Shown here: in pieces, positions 1-10,219 of the stretch | How positions within the stretch are numbered: the stretch's first letter is position 1 | Layout of the letters: each line of letters begins with the position of its first letter | NCBI GenBank assembly: GCA_947471745.1 | Contig: CANJKZ010000065.1 | Location: 62,001 to 126,000, forward strand | DNA from: Closterium sp. Naga37s-1 | Lineage: Eukaryota; Streptophyta; Zygnematophyceae; Desmidiales; Closteriaceae | Length of the DNA stretch: 64,000 nucleotides | Direction: 5' to 3' | Position numbers and translations under genes: made by a program | The notes under the pieces: model-generated | Database searches by the model: none | Told to the model about the DNA's origin: nothing | Seen by the model: only the letters and a program-made list of their open reading frames with translations

Positions 1-3000
1 TGAAAGTAGTCAACTCCCTGCCGCTGACTGAAGCCACGAGCCACGTAACGCGCCTTGAAGACAGGCGGAGAACCCGGCGGTCGCTTCACCCTGAAAATCC
101 ACATGCCACTGACGATGTTCGCCCCAGGCGGGGGAACCTCGTCAACGTAGGTGCCTGTGGACTTCCAGGAAGCCATCTCTGTGTCCATAGCTGCCTGCCA
201 CTGAGAGGAGTAGGGACCCTCTATTGCCTCCGCGTAAGAGCGCGGAGTCGGGATGTCAAGTGCATCCGGGTCTCCCTCAGGGGTAAGCAGTACGGACACG
301 AGATGAGGTGAAGCAGCAGCCAAACACTGGAACTCCTCCTGCCTGTCCTCAAGGACGTCCGTGCCAAGGGCACACTCACCCCCGACGGACGGAGGACAGA
401 CAGACTCAGACTCAACGACAAGACTAGCAGCGTAGTCTAGACGACAGCGAGCAGCAAAGTCGACGAGCTCAGCAACTAGGGCAGACGCAGCAGTGGACTC
501 AAAGGAAGGGCCAGTGACGACAGTAGGACTGGCAGCACGAAGAGAGTCCAACTCCGGGTCGGGAAGAGCAGGAAGAGAGGACTCAGGAGGAGAAGGTAAA
601 GGGGCACGCAGAGGAGCAGTGGACGGACGCAGAGACATCCGGTGCGTGCCAGGGACAGGAGGAGGACGCAGACGCGAACCACGGCCACTAGTGCGAGCAA
701 GACGGACAGGCGACGCAGGGCGAGACACAGGCTCACGACGCTCAGCCAGACCTCCAGTAGGACCAGTGTAGGGAGAAGGAGCGGGCAGTGGGGAGGCCGG
801 CTGTAACTGTAACTGGGACGGGACAGGCTGTGGACACTCTAAGGGAGGAGAAGGACCAGTAGAAGGCGGGAGACCAAGAACCTGCTGAAGGAGCGGAACG
901 AAGTACGGCCGAGGCCGCGCGGCGACTCCAGACACAGCAGGGACAGCACCAGTACCCCCAGCGGCAGCACCAGCGCCAGCAGCACCTCCAGCTCCAGTAC
1001 CTCCAGCAGCACCAGTAGCACCCCCAGCAGGACCGCCTCCAGGACCGACAGCAGTAGCCTCAGCGCCAACACCCTCAGCAGCTCCAGCTCCAGGCGTACC
1101 CGCAGGCCCAGCAGCTCCAGTACTCTCAGTACGAGCACCTCCGGGACCCGCGGCACCAGCACCCTCAGCAGTCGAAGAACCTCCAGCTCCAGCAGCACGC
1201 CTCCAGCGCCGGGCAAACCACTCTCGCAGCTCCTGAGGAGAGAGTGGCTCCCGCCGAGACGAAGCACCCGGAGAACCTCCAGGCTCAGCACCGCCAGACG
1301 CCGCACGAGCAGGCCCAGCTCCCTCAGGCTCCGCACCCCCAGGCTCAGCTCCCTCAGGCTCAGCACCCCCAGTAGTAGCACCCCCAGGCTCAGCACCCCC
1401 AGGCTCAGCACCCCCAGTAGTAGCACCCTCAGGCTCAGCACCCCCAGGCGTAGCACCCACACGCTCAGCACCCCCAGAGTCAGCACCCCCAGGCTCAGCA
1501 CCCTCAGCAGCACCAGAGTCACCAGTAACCTCGACAGGCTCGACTGCGTCTACCTGGGACACACCTGAAGGGGCAGGACCCTGAGGGGGGAGGGGGTCTA
1601 CCGGGGGGGGACCTGGCACAAGGAAGAGCGGTGGCGGGGGGAGGGACGGAGTGCGGTAGGGGAAGAGGCGGTAGTAGGGGATCGACTCGTCAAACGTGAC
1701 GTCCTGGGAGGACAGAACACGGCGAGAGGTGGGGTGGTAGAACTGCCACCCTGGCACGTCAGGGGGGAAGCCAAGGAAGACGCAAGGAGCAGCACGAGGG
1801 GACAGCTTGTCCGCAGACAAGTCGCGGACAAACGCCCGAGATCCCCAGACACGGAACACAGACGCATCGCCAACCTTCCCCGTCCACAGCAAAGCTGGGG
1901 AGGTCTCCGGCATGGAGACCCTGGGGTGAAGGTTGATCTGATGCGCCGCGTACCGAACCGCAAACGGCCACAGAAAATGGGGGGCAGCCGCATGCATCAT
2001 GGACGTACGGGCGACGTCCATGACCATGCCAATGCGGCGCTCAGCAATCCCATTTTGCTGTGGAGAGTCCGAAAGCGTGAAGGTCTGGCGGATGCCTCGT
2101 GCACGACAGTAGGCTCGCAGAAGGCCAGAGGAGAACTCTCCACCTCTGTCAGAGTGCAGACGCAGAACAGGAAAGTCCGAGCCGAAGCTCTGCCTGAGCT
2201 GGAGACGAGCTGCGCGGATCCAGTCGATCAACACCTCAGTGACATCACCCTTGCTGCGCAAGGGGAAGACCGTGGTGTAACGCGAGTAGTCGTCAACCAC
2301 CAGCAGGAAGTAGCGCTCGTGACCCTGTCCACGGACGCGGGCCGGGCCCCACACGTCCATGTGAAGCGTCTGCAGCGGGGCCTCTGTCGGAGGAAACTGG
2401 GAGGAGTGAGGGGCAGCCCGCTGCCGCCCCTCGACACAAGGGACGCAGGTAGGGCCGGGCCCCGGAGGAAGGGGAGGGAGGGACCGGGGAAGACCAGAGA
2501 CAAGGACACGGGAGGCCATGCCTCGGAGACGAAGCAGGGAGGGGTGACCAAGGCGGTGGTGCCAGAGGAGAGTCTCGTGCGACAGGAGGCGACACGAACA
2601 GGGGGCAGACTCAGGACCAGACCTGGACGCTGCAGCAAACACCTGACCCGACGCAGCTACCTGACCAGACGCAGTGACTGGAGGAGACGCAGTGGTCAGT
2701 GTGTACAGGCTCGACCCCGGCCGACGTGTAAACGTGGCCAGGTGTCGGCCTGTCCGAGCGTCCGTGCAGTGGGTCACCCGCTGACTCGCAGGAGTGAACT
2801 GGTGAACCCCCGCATCCTGTAGGTCAGCACCACTCACCAAGTTCGTAGAGAACAAGGGGAGGTAAAGACCAGGCAGGGTGCCAGAGGGGGCCGCCGGACA
2901 CGGGAGGACAGTGGAGAAGTGAGCAAGGACAGGACCCCCAGAGGGGTCTGCCAGAGAGACTGCAACTGGCCGGCCAAGTGGCGTGAGTGTGGTGCGGTCT

Positions 3001-3384
3001 CGAAAGAAGGAGCGAGAAGCCCCCGAGTCAAGGGTGAAGGTGTGGGAGGCCGAAGCCGACGCAGTACCTGAGAGAGCAGACTCACCAGCACCTGAGTGAG
3101 CAGACGCACGAGCACCTAGAGCAGCAGCCTCGCTAGCACCTAGAGCAGCAGCCTCACCAGTACCTAGAGCAGCAGTCTCAATGCCCGGGTCGGGCGGAAA
3201 ACACCGGTAACAGTCACCCTCATCACTAATAGTCACAGCATACATGGCAGCAAGAATAGCATCAAAGTCAAGGTCAAAGACAGCTACACCCGCCCTAGAC
3301 AGCTCGCCCCAGCGGGGGATCTCAGTGGCCTCAGGGAACTGGTGACACCAAGCGTCCGTCAGGCGGCCAAAGCAGCGGTGGAGT
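1..3384 (-). CDS. copia-1 pol, partial (protease, integrase, start of RT)
   Basis: The polyprotein processes itself (aspartic protease), inserts the cDNA (integrase) and copies the RNA (RT). Seen: catalytic DSGAS of the protease near 3015-3030; a GAG_pre-like region; integrase with H-M-D-V-W-G-P near 2340-2365, V-V-D-D-Y-S and D-R-G-G-E-F; a long Pro/Ala/Ser-rich linker made of repeated short codon blocks at 840-1530; then the RT entry motif F-K-A-R-Y-V-A-R-G-F near 20-60. These landmarks share one frame; I did not check every codon for stops. The frame starts just after gag, offset by one base from it. The RT catalytic YVDD and RNase H lie beyond the left edge. Confidence 0.8.
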
Positions 3385-4561
3385 GCGCACCCCCGCACTG
3401 CTCACCCGCGCGGTCGCCGGTGCGTAGGACGTAGGTGCACGGACCAGTACCCCCACCCCGCTGGCGTGCAGCGTACCACTCACGGAGCTGCTGAGGGGGG
3501 GGGATGTCACGAGTGCGCTGCTGCCGCTGCTGCTGCTGCTGCTGGCGCTGACCACCACCGGAGCCGACCCTCTGCGCAGCGCCACCCCGACCAGCTCCAC
3601 CTCCTCCGCCGCCGCCTCCTCCACCGCCGCCACCTCCGCCACCTCCGCTCCCACCGCCACCGCCGCTGCCGCCTCCGCCTCCACTGCGGCCACCGACACC
3701 TCCACCCCCACCACCACTCCCACCACCACCCCCACCCCCTCCACTGCCTCCACCGCCACCTCCGCCACCCCCGCCAACCCCTCCAGCACCCTTGCCCCCC
3801 TTGCCCTTGCCGGTGCGGCGTCTCCCGCTCGGGGCAGACGCAGCGCCGACCGACTCGAAACCAACGAGGTCGGCCGCAGCAGCAGAGGCAACAGAGGGCA
3901 AAAGGGGGGAGGGGGAACACCCCTCAAAGACGGGGGTGCGAGGGTCACCACGAGAGGCTCCTACAGCGACTATGCTCTTCTCTGCTGCTAGGAGGGCCTT
4001 CTCGAGGAGGTCAACGGTGAGAGTGGTGGGGCAAACTGAGAGGAAGTGGTCCCTGACTACGCGAAGGGAGTCAGGGAGCCGGGTGACAATGTAGTAGAGG
4101 GTGATGTACATGGGGGGGGGGTTCTTGGCGCAGAACTCAGCAGGAAGCGCAGCGCGGTAGCGAGTGTCACTAGTGCGGAGGTGCGTAATGAGGTCAGCGA
4201 CTGTGGGAAAGGCAGCAAGGTCAGGGAAGAGGTACGGTAGCATGAGGCGGCTAAGTGCAGCAGTGGCAGGGGAGGAGTAGCGCGCAACTACAGCGTCGTA
4301 CAAGGTGTGAGCACTCTTGTACTGGCTAAAGTGCGCACGCTCAGAGGTAGGCAGGTGGCGACGCACAGCTAGACGTGCAGCAGCATCGCGTGTGGCCCAC
4401 TGTGAGCGAACAGTGGCGTCGGCATCAGCAGCAGGGGCAGGAGAGGCACCAGAGGTGAGGTCAAAGAGGGAGAGACCGTCTGCCCTATCGCACTGTAAGA
4501 AAAGCTGCAGGTCATCTACCCAGACGTCAAAGTCAAAGGCGAGGACACTAGGGGTAGCCAT
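3359..4561 (-). CDS. copia-1 gag (capsid/nucleocapsid) ORF
   Basis: A 400-residue ORF from the ATG at 4561. Residues 1 to about 210 match the copia gag fold (DUF4219/UBN2 type), with the typical start of a short hydrophobic run, a W-x-D-D-L-Q segment and the central P-P-M-Y-I-T-L-Y motif. Residues about 230-345 are almost pure glycine with some serine, then an RGG-like and a poly-Q stretch. The tail holds a C-Y-V-x-R-T-G...C-G-x-x-H arrangement that probably binds zinc in place of the usual CCHC knuckle. The ORF ends in a different frame from pol; the homologous copia-2 reads through this point in one frame, so a 1-nt indel near 3385 is likely. Confidence 0.85.
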   Translation of the reverse strand: MATPSVLAFDFDVWVDDLQLFLQCDRADGLSLFDLTSGASPAPAADADATVRSQWATRDAAARLAVRRHLPTSERAHFSQYKSAHTLYDAVVARYSSPATAALSRLMLPYLFPDLAAFPTVADLITHLRTSDTRYRAALPAEFCAKNPPPMYITLYYIVTRLPDSLRVVRDHFLSVCPTTLTVDLLEKALLAAEKSIVAVGASRGDPRTPVFEGCSPSPLLPSVASAAAADLVGFESVGAASAPSGRRRTGKGKGGKGAGGVGGGGGGGGGGSGGGGGGGGSGGGGGGVGGRSGGGGGSGGGGGSGGGGGGGGGGGGGGGGGAGRGGAAQRVGSGGGQRQQQQQQRQQRTRDIPPPQQLREWYAARQRGGGTGPCTYVLRTGDRAGEQCGGAHSTAALAA

Positions 4562-4599
4562 GACAGCAGTAGACTAGCAGTGCGAACAGTAGGGTAAGG

Positions 4600-5460
4600 G
4601 CAGTGCAGTGATAGAGGCGCTGCTCTTACCGGACAGGGCGGCTCGGGCGGCTCGGCGGCTCGGCGGCTCGGCAGGACGGCGGGTCGGCGACACGGCGGCT
4701 CGGGCGGCTCGGCGGTTCGGGCGGCTCGGGCGACTCGGCGGCTCGGGCGGCTCGGGCAGCTCGGCAACTCGGCGGCCCGGGCGGTTCGGCGGTCGGCTGC
4801 TGGGCGGCTCGGCGGCTCGGCGGCTCGGCTGCTCCGCTGCAGGACGGCTCGGCGGCTCGGGTGCTCGGCTGCTGGGCGGCTCGGCGGCTGGTGTGGTTGG
4901 TGACGACCGCGGCAGCAGTCGCAGAAGCTGTGGCGACTGCTGCTGCAGAGACGGCTGCGGCTGCTGCCTCAGGGACGGCGGCTGCCGGCCGCTAGGGGCC
5001 GCGAAGAGCGGCGGAGAGGCCGTGAAGGGCGCCACGAGGGGCCGTCGAGGGCGGCGACAGGCCGTGAGGAGGCCGCGGAAGGCGGCTCGAGGGGCCGCGA
5101 GGGGGCCGTAAGGGGCCGACTGGCGACGGGAGGGGCCGAAGGGGCCGCGGGGGGGGCCCGTAAGGGTAGCGCGAGGGGCCGTAAGGGCGGCACAAGGGGC
5201 CGTAAGGGCGGCACGAGGGGCCGTGAGGGCGGCGCGACGGGCGCGACGGGCCGTAAGGGCGGCACGAGGGGCCGTGAGGGCGGCGCGACGGGCGCGACGG
5301 GCCGTAGGGGCGGCGCGACGGGCCGTAAGGGCGGCGCGACGAGCCGTAAGGGCGGCGCTAGGGAGCCGTGAGAGGGCCGCTAAGGGCGACGCGACAGGGC
5401 CGTGAGGGGCCTAGCGAGGGCGCGACGGTAGGGAGAGCACACAGGGCGCGACTCGGGCCG
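4600..5460 (-). repeat. GC-rich minisatellite leader of copia-1
   Basis: Between the primer site and gag lie two blocks of degenerate tandem repeats. One is built from a CGGCTCGGG-like 9-mer (about 4630-4890); the other from a GGCCGTAAGGGCGGC-like 15-20-mer (about 5000-5400). No protein is expected: the long ORFs here only reflect the absence of AT-rich stop codons. Confidence 0.75.
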
Positions 5461-5501
5461 GAGCGAAGCGCGCTCCGGGCAGGAAAAAAAAAAAATCGTG
5501 G

Positions 5502-5549
5502 TGGTGGGCCCTAGGAATCGTTCCCACTAGGGAACCTGCTCTGATACCA
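5502..5549 (-). promoter_or_regulatory. copia-1 primer binding site with adjacent hairpin and GGGCCC motif
   Basis: The primer binding site TGGTATCAGAGC (5538-5549) pairs with the 3' end of initiator tRNA-Met, the standard copia primer. Three bases on, GTTCCC-TAGT-GGGAAC (5520-5535) forms a perfect 6-bp hairpin, followed by GGGCCCACCAC (5501-5511). The same order recurs in the other elements here. Confidence 0.7.
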
Positions 5550-5672
5550 TGAGAAGAAACGAGGAATGAATGACTAAGGGAAAGTTGGGTACAAATGTAA
5601 ACCCTAGAAAACTGTACCCCATATGTGCTACCCCACTATAGCCTACAGTAGCTATGTCATATAAATCTGACA
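5550..5672 (-). repeat. 5' LTR of copia-1 (123 bp)
   Basis: In element orientation it starts TGTCAG and ends TCTCA, directly against the primer site TGGTATCAGAGC. At 123 bp it is very short for a copia LTR. The downstream host sequence is GGGCT (5673-5677), the expected target duplication; its partner is outside the window. Confidence 0.8.
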
Positions 5673-6478
5673 GGGCTGAGTCGATATGGTGCTCGGAAGG
5701 TCGGTTTTGAACCAGGTTCTTCGATGATCTCGTGCTGGTGGGTTCGGTATGGCGGCAACTGGTCTGGAAGGTCGTCAGGGAGAACGTCTTTGAACTCTTC
5801 TAGAAGTTTTTGGATTGCTGGTGGAAGCTCGAGCGTTTTTCTCTCTCCTTCGTCCTCGTTGGTAACCAGTGCAACAAACCCTGCCATGGTTCGCTTCACG
5901 TCCTTCTCGAAGCGTGCGAGAGTCTCCTCCGGAATATCTCCCGTGTTGCTCCAATTCGGAAGAGGAACTCTTCTGTCTTGATTGTAAATACTCGCCGTGC
6001 GGGTGACCCAGTTGATCTCGGGGTTGAACTTCTTCAGAAAATCTCTCCCAATAATCAAGTCTAGCCCTTTGATGTTGGTGACAGGTAGGGTCGGTTTCCA
6101 GCGAAGAGGACCCATCTGCAGGTGTAACGCTGCTTCGCCGTAGACTTGTAATTTGCTTCCGTCGACCATCGTAGCTGTGAAGTTTGAAGGCGTGTACTTC
6201 TTTTTGATGCGTTCGAGGTTTGCTTTGTCGCATACTGAATGGGATGCTCCGCTGTCCACGAGTGCTTGGAGGCGTCGTCCATTGCAGATCACCTCGAGCA
6301 AAAGTGGTTGGCGTTGCTCGTTGTACCCGTTGATCGTCTCGTTGATTGGATCATATGGCATTTCCCATAGCTCTGTGTTTTCTCCTGGGGTGGCAGATGG
6401 CCGGTCCTGCCGTTCCCTATTGCCATGATTTTTTGTTGTCGTTGACGACGTGGTTCTCGAGCTCGTAGTAGAATTCAT
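5673..6478 (-). CDS. gypsy-1 protease and start of reverse transcriptase, interrupted
   Basis: Begins at an ATG overlapping the gag stop. The aspartic protease has L-V-D-S-G-A-S-H-S near residue 73 and the I-I-G-R-D-F-L flap/ending motif near 140. RT begins with the L-P-P-Y-R-T-H-Q-H-E-I segment typical of gypsy RTs and stops at A-P-Y-R-L-S-P, where copia-1 is inserted. The frame is open to that point. Confidence 0.85.
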
Positions 6479-7887
6479 AGATGGGGTAGATACCGTAGAT
6501 GTTTCAGATGTTGCAGATGCATCTGTAGAGGAGGTTTGAGGTCGTCGCGCTTCATGTTGACCTCCAGCTCCCTCTTGAGCTGCTTCAGCGCCACCGACTT
6601 CTTCCGTGGGGACCGGTTGGTCGACGTGGGCTGGTTTTTCAGAGAGAGGACGATGTCGTCGTTGGAAGATCGATCTTCCATGCTCCGTTGTTGGTTCCCC
6701 ATGCGCAGCTGCTGTAGTTGTCGTATCGGTACATTCTTTTTCTTCTGGAGCCTCTCTTGTGATTTCACAAAGGCCGTAGACCCAAGGGAATTTTTTCCAA
6801 GTAAAGCATCCTTGTATGATATTTTGAAGGGGTGCTTACTTTTTACAGGGCCTTTTTGGAGTTGTCCGGGTCCAGCAGGGTCTTGTGTCGCGGAGATTTT
6901 ATTTCCCTCGGCGATTTTCCCTGGCAGAGTCCGTTCGTGGTTTGAAAAATTCACTCCACGATCCTCCAATATTCGCATTAAATCTGCTCCAATGCTGCGG
7001 TTCCTAAGCGCTGAACGTGCAGTTTTCATTTCGTCACAATCGATGAGTCGATGTCCGGGCTTGCCGCAGAAAGAACACTTAGATTTGTTCTTCTTTGGTC
7101 TTGCCTTCGCGTCGATTCGATCGAGTTCCCTCGGGTCGGCGTACGTGGGGTTAGCCAAGCGTCCTCCATGTCGTCTAGCTCGTCCATGAAGTCGTCGTGT
7201 TCCGATCGTGGTTACGTCGAAACGTTCCGCTGCCGAAACGACATCGTTGTAGCTGCTCCAATTTGCGGCCGCAACATGTTGTCGTGTTTCTTTTTTCAGC
7301 CCCGCGATGAATGCTCTAATTTTTTCGCCTTCTGTGACGTCGGGGATGCGGTTGAACAACTCCTCCATTTGTTGCGTATAGTTCGCGACGCTCCCGATTT
7401 GTCGATGACGATGTATTTTGTCGCGGGCGACAAACGCTGCATTAATCGGCTCAAAACGTTGTAGTAATCGTTCTCGGAACTGCTGCCACGTCGCTTCACC
7501 TTGGTTTGATAAACCGCTTCCGCTTATCCATTCAATTGCTGGTCCGCGCAGTAGTGTTGCTGCAAAATCAATTCTGTTTCTGTCGAGTGTTGGTGCTGTC
7601 CATCCAATGGCGGCGAAATAAATTTCGATCGCCAAAAGCCAGCGCCTAGCGTCGATTTCCCCATCAAAGGTGTTGGGGGCTCGAATTTCTTGGGCCTTGG
7701 GAAAATTTCGCGACTGCTGCGAAGTCACGATCGATTCTGCTTCTGTCGCAATTTTCGCCATGACGCGCGCTTTCACCCGAAGTCGTTCGATCCGTCGCGC
7801 GTCGGTCTCGCTACTTCTGCACCGCTCGATATAGTTCCCGACAATTCGCAATTGTCGTCCCTGTATCGCAAACGTTTTTGCCAACAA
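6475..7887 (-). CDS. gypsy-1 gag with CCHC zinc knuckle
   Basis: An intact ORF of about 470 residues; the true start may be a downstream Met. It carries a retrotransposon capsid domain (W-L-x-x-I-E-I-Y-F near residue 83, then an F-R-E-R-L-L-Q-R-F segment near 135) and one zinc knuckle C-S-F-C-G-K-P-G-H-R-L-I-D-C near residue 274. The basic, Gln- and Ser-rich C-terminus is low complexity. Its stop codon TGA overlaps the next ATG (ATGA at 6475-6478), suggesting that pol is reached by termination and re-initiation rather than by frameshift. Confidence 0.85.
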   Translation of the reverse strand: MLAKTFAIQGRQLRIVGNYIERCRSSETDARRIERLRVKARVMAKIATEAESIVTSQQSRNFPKAQEIRAPNTFDGEIDARRWLLAIEIYFAAIGWTAPTLDRNRIDFAATLLRGPAIEWISGSGLSNQGEATWQQFRERLLQRFEPINAAFVARDKIHRHRQIGSVANYTQQMEELFNRIPDVTEGEKIRAFIAGLKKETRQHVAAANWSSYNDVVSAAERFDVTTIGTRRLHGRARRHGGRLANPTYADPRELDRIDAKARPKKNKSKCSFCGKPGHRLIDCDEMKTARSALRNRSIGADLMRILEDRGVNFSNHERTLPGKIAEGNKISATQDPAGPGQLQKGPVKSKHPFKISYKDALLGKNSLGSTAFVKSQERLQKKKNVPIRQLQQLRMGNQQRSMEDRSSNDDIVLSLKNQPTSTNRSPRKKSVALKQLKRELEVNMKRDDLKPPLQMHLQHLKHLRYLPHL

Positions 7888-8049
7888 TCGAACTCACGAT
7901 CCTGTTCAAAAAACGCGCGAGGAGGGTTATTAAAAAAACGCGGAATCTGGTGCTTACCAGCGTCGGCGCCGAATTCGTCACCCCCGGCGGTTTTTCGAAG
8001 CAGGAATTTCTTGAGCGCGCTGCTTAGTTGAAACTCCGCGAGTGAAAAC

Positions 8050-8467
8050 GGCTCTGATCACCAAGTGTCACAGGATCGAATTTCCACTCGAGAATGTTGC
8101 ACTAAAGGTGAGTACGAGGCGTATTTATACTCAGAAATACATAGAAACAACAGATAATCCGAACCTTCGGGAACGCGCTCTTCTAGAATAGATAATCACA
8201 AGTGCGCATAAGCACGCAAGCCCATTGGCACTTCGGATTATGGCGAGATTACGCCTTGTACACCACTGTCGGTGCTGTCGGTGCCGTATAATGTAAATGT
8301 CGGTGCCGAAAATACCAAATAAGTGAAATAATCGGAAAGCTCTAGAAAATAGAATAGTGGTCCGATTGAGGTGAAATAAAGTGCAAATGAAAGAGGAAAA
8401 TAAGGAGAATAAGATGGAGTAAAAATATGGAAATGAGAAATATGTCGAACGTCGGCGTACTCTCACA
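8050..8467 (-). repeat. 5' LTR (8066-8467) and primer site (8050-8063) of gypsy-1
   Basis: In element orientation the LTR runs from TGTGAGAGTA to CTGTGACA (402 bp), then a CT spacer and the primer site TGGTGATCAGAGCC. The flanking copia-A bases are TATAT (8468-8472), the predicted target duplication. Confidence 0.7.
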
Positions 8468-9069
8468 TATATCGTGGAGATGACGGTTGGAGTGAGTCTG
8501 AATCGTTTAGCGATAGTGCCCGTGTACTTTTCGGCGCTGAGGTAGATTGCGTTGTCGCTGTCTTGAATGTTCAGTCTCAGGTACTGTGTCACGGTAGTCG
8601 TGACGGTGAGTGTCAAATCCCGCTGTAGCTCCCCTTCAAACCAGGTTGTTATGTTGTCGGTAGAGCCTATGTAGAGGAGGTCGTCTACGTAGACGATGAG
8701 TAGGATGTAGTCAGTCCCCTTGGTGAGTCGGTACATTCCTTGGTCGTGCGGTAATTGGAGGAATCCGATGCGGATTAGGCGGGCGTGAAGGTGTAGCTGC
8801 CACAGTCTCGGGGCTTGTTTGATCCCATACAACGATTTTTCCAGCTGACAGACTTGGTTTGGGCCTGCGTTAGACCCGTGCGGGAGTTCGACGAAGATCT
8901 CAGCATCGACGTGGGCGTAGAGGAATGCGTTGGCGACATCGATTTGCCGAAGCTTCTTCCGGTTCATGGCGGCTATCGCGAGGAGAATCCGCAGTGAGGT
9001 ATGTCGGCTCATTGGTGCGAATGTTTCCGTGAAGTCTCGTCCTTGCTCTTGGTCAAAGCCACGCACGAC
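8468..9069 (-). pseudogene. copia-A reverse transcriptase, central piece
   Basis: Continues the RT after NA1 with V-R-G-F-x-Q-x-x-G-R-D-F, the D-V-A-N-A-F-L motif and the catalytic Y-V-D-D-L-L-Y block, down to the end of the palm near K-Y-T-G-T-I. After 8468 the sequence is gypsy-1 LTR; codons read further left are not part of this protein. RNase H is missing from the window. Confidence 0.85.
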
Positions 9070-9074
9070 CCATC

Positions 9075-10187
9075 TGTTAAAATCCTAAGCACCTAGGAAA
9101 CTAGGTGAAGGCTTAGGAGGCATAGTGAGTGTAGGAACCATGCTAGGGTTCAATGTCGAGAGAGTTTGAGAAGGAATGATGTGGATTGGGGCAAGGAGGG
9201 GGATACAATGAAGTGTCGAGCAATTTACTGTACCCCCTAAGGCTAAACCCACTACAGCCTAGATAGCAGTAAACTTATAATTTGACACACCCCCATAGGC
9301 GAAGTGGGGGATAGCAAACACAACAAAGCGGTCACAAGACCAGTCAGGAGAAGAAACAAATCAAAGCAAGCTCAGGGTGGATCTCAAGATCACCACGCAC
9401 TCTGAGCACTAGCAAGCGGCCACAAGGCCAGTCCAAGAGGTTACATAAGATATACAGGTGCGACTACAAGCAGGGCAAGGCTACGGCAGACGAGCGAAAA
9501 AGTCAACAAACCACCGCCTCACCCTCCCCCCACAGTGGCACGTGCGGCCGTGAGAGAGAGAGGAGGGGCGGCTGCTGGCTCCTCACACCCGCCACCCCCA
9601 TACCCTCCAAGATCCCGCCACCCCCATACTCCCCGCCCCCACTGCTGCACACGCAGCAGGGGGATGGAGGAGAAAGGGGGGGGGAAGGGCAGGGTAGGGG
9701 CTGTGCATGGCGCGTGCAGAGGGCAGCAGGGCGCACGGGGCGCACAGGGCAGCAGGGCAGCAGGGCGCACAGGGCAGCAGGGCAGCAGGGAGCGCGGGGC
9801 GCACAGGGCTGCAGGGCGCGTGGGGCGCACAGGGCAGCAGGGCAGCAGGGCGCACAGGGCTGCAGGGCAGCAGGGCGCGCGGGGCGCGCAGGGCTGCATG
9901 GTGCGTAGGGCGTGCAGGGCAGCAGGGCAGCAGTGCGCACAGGGCTGCAGGGCAGCAGGGCGCACAGGGCTGCAGGGCAGCAGGGCGCGCGGGGCGCGCA
10001 GGGCTGCAGGGCGCGTAGGGCGCGCAGGGCGCGCAGGGCTGCAGGGCGCGCGGGGCGCACAGGGCAGCAGGTCGCGCGGGGCGCACAGGGCAGCAGGGCA
10101 GCAGGGCGCACAGGGCTGCAGGGCAGCAGGGCACGCGGGGCGCACAGCCCCCCACTGCTGCACCCGCAGCAGGGGGATGGAGGCGAA

Positions 10188-10219
<32 letters not shown>

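Larger units (their letters stand above)
1..5672 (-). mobile_element. Ty1/copia LTR retrotransposon copia-1, cut by the left window edge
   Basis: Reading leftward: a 5' LTR (5550-5672), a primer site for initiator tRNA-Met (5538-5549), a GC-rich repeat leader, gag (ATG at 4561), then protease, integrase and the start of reverse transcriptase, which runs off the window. The order PR-IN-RT defines Ty1/copia. It sits inside the RT of gypsy-1: the gypsy-1 reading frame stops being recognisable exactly at the LTR end (5672/5673). The protease (DSGAS at about 3020), integrase (near 2350) and RT (near 1-60) all lie in the same frame, so pol may be one open frame and the copy fairly young. The 3' LTR is outside the window. 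Confidence 0.9.
5673..8467 (-). mobile_element. Ty3/gypsy element gypsy-1, 5' half
   Basis: 5' LTR (8066-8467), a primer site, gag (7887-6475), then protease and the start of RT up to 5673, where copia-1 interrupts it. The rest must lie left of the window. It is itself inserted in copia-A between RT and RNase H: the copia-A RT frame is lost at 8467/8468. Protease directly followed by RT identifies gypsy order. Confidence 0.85.
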
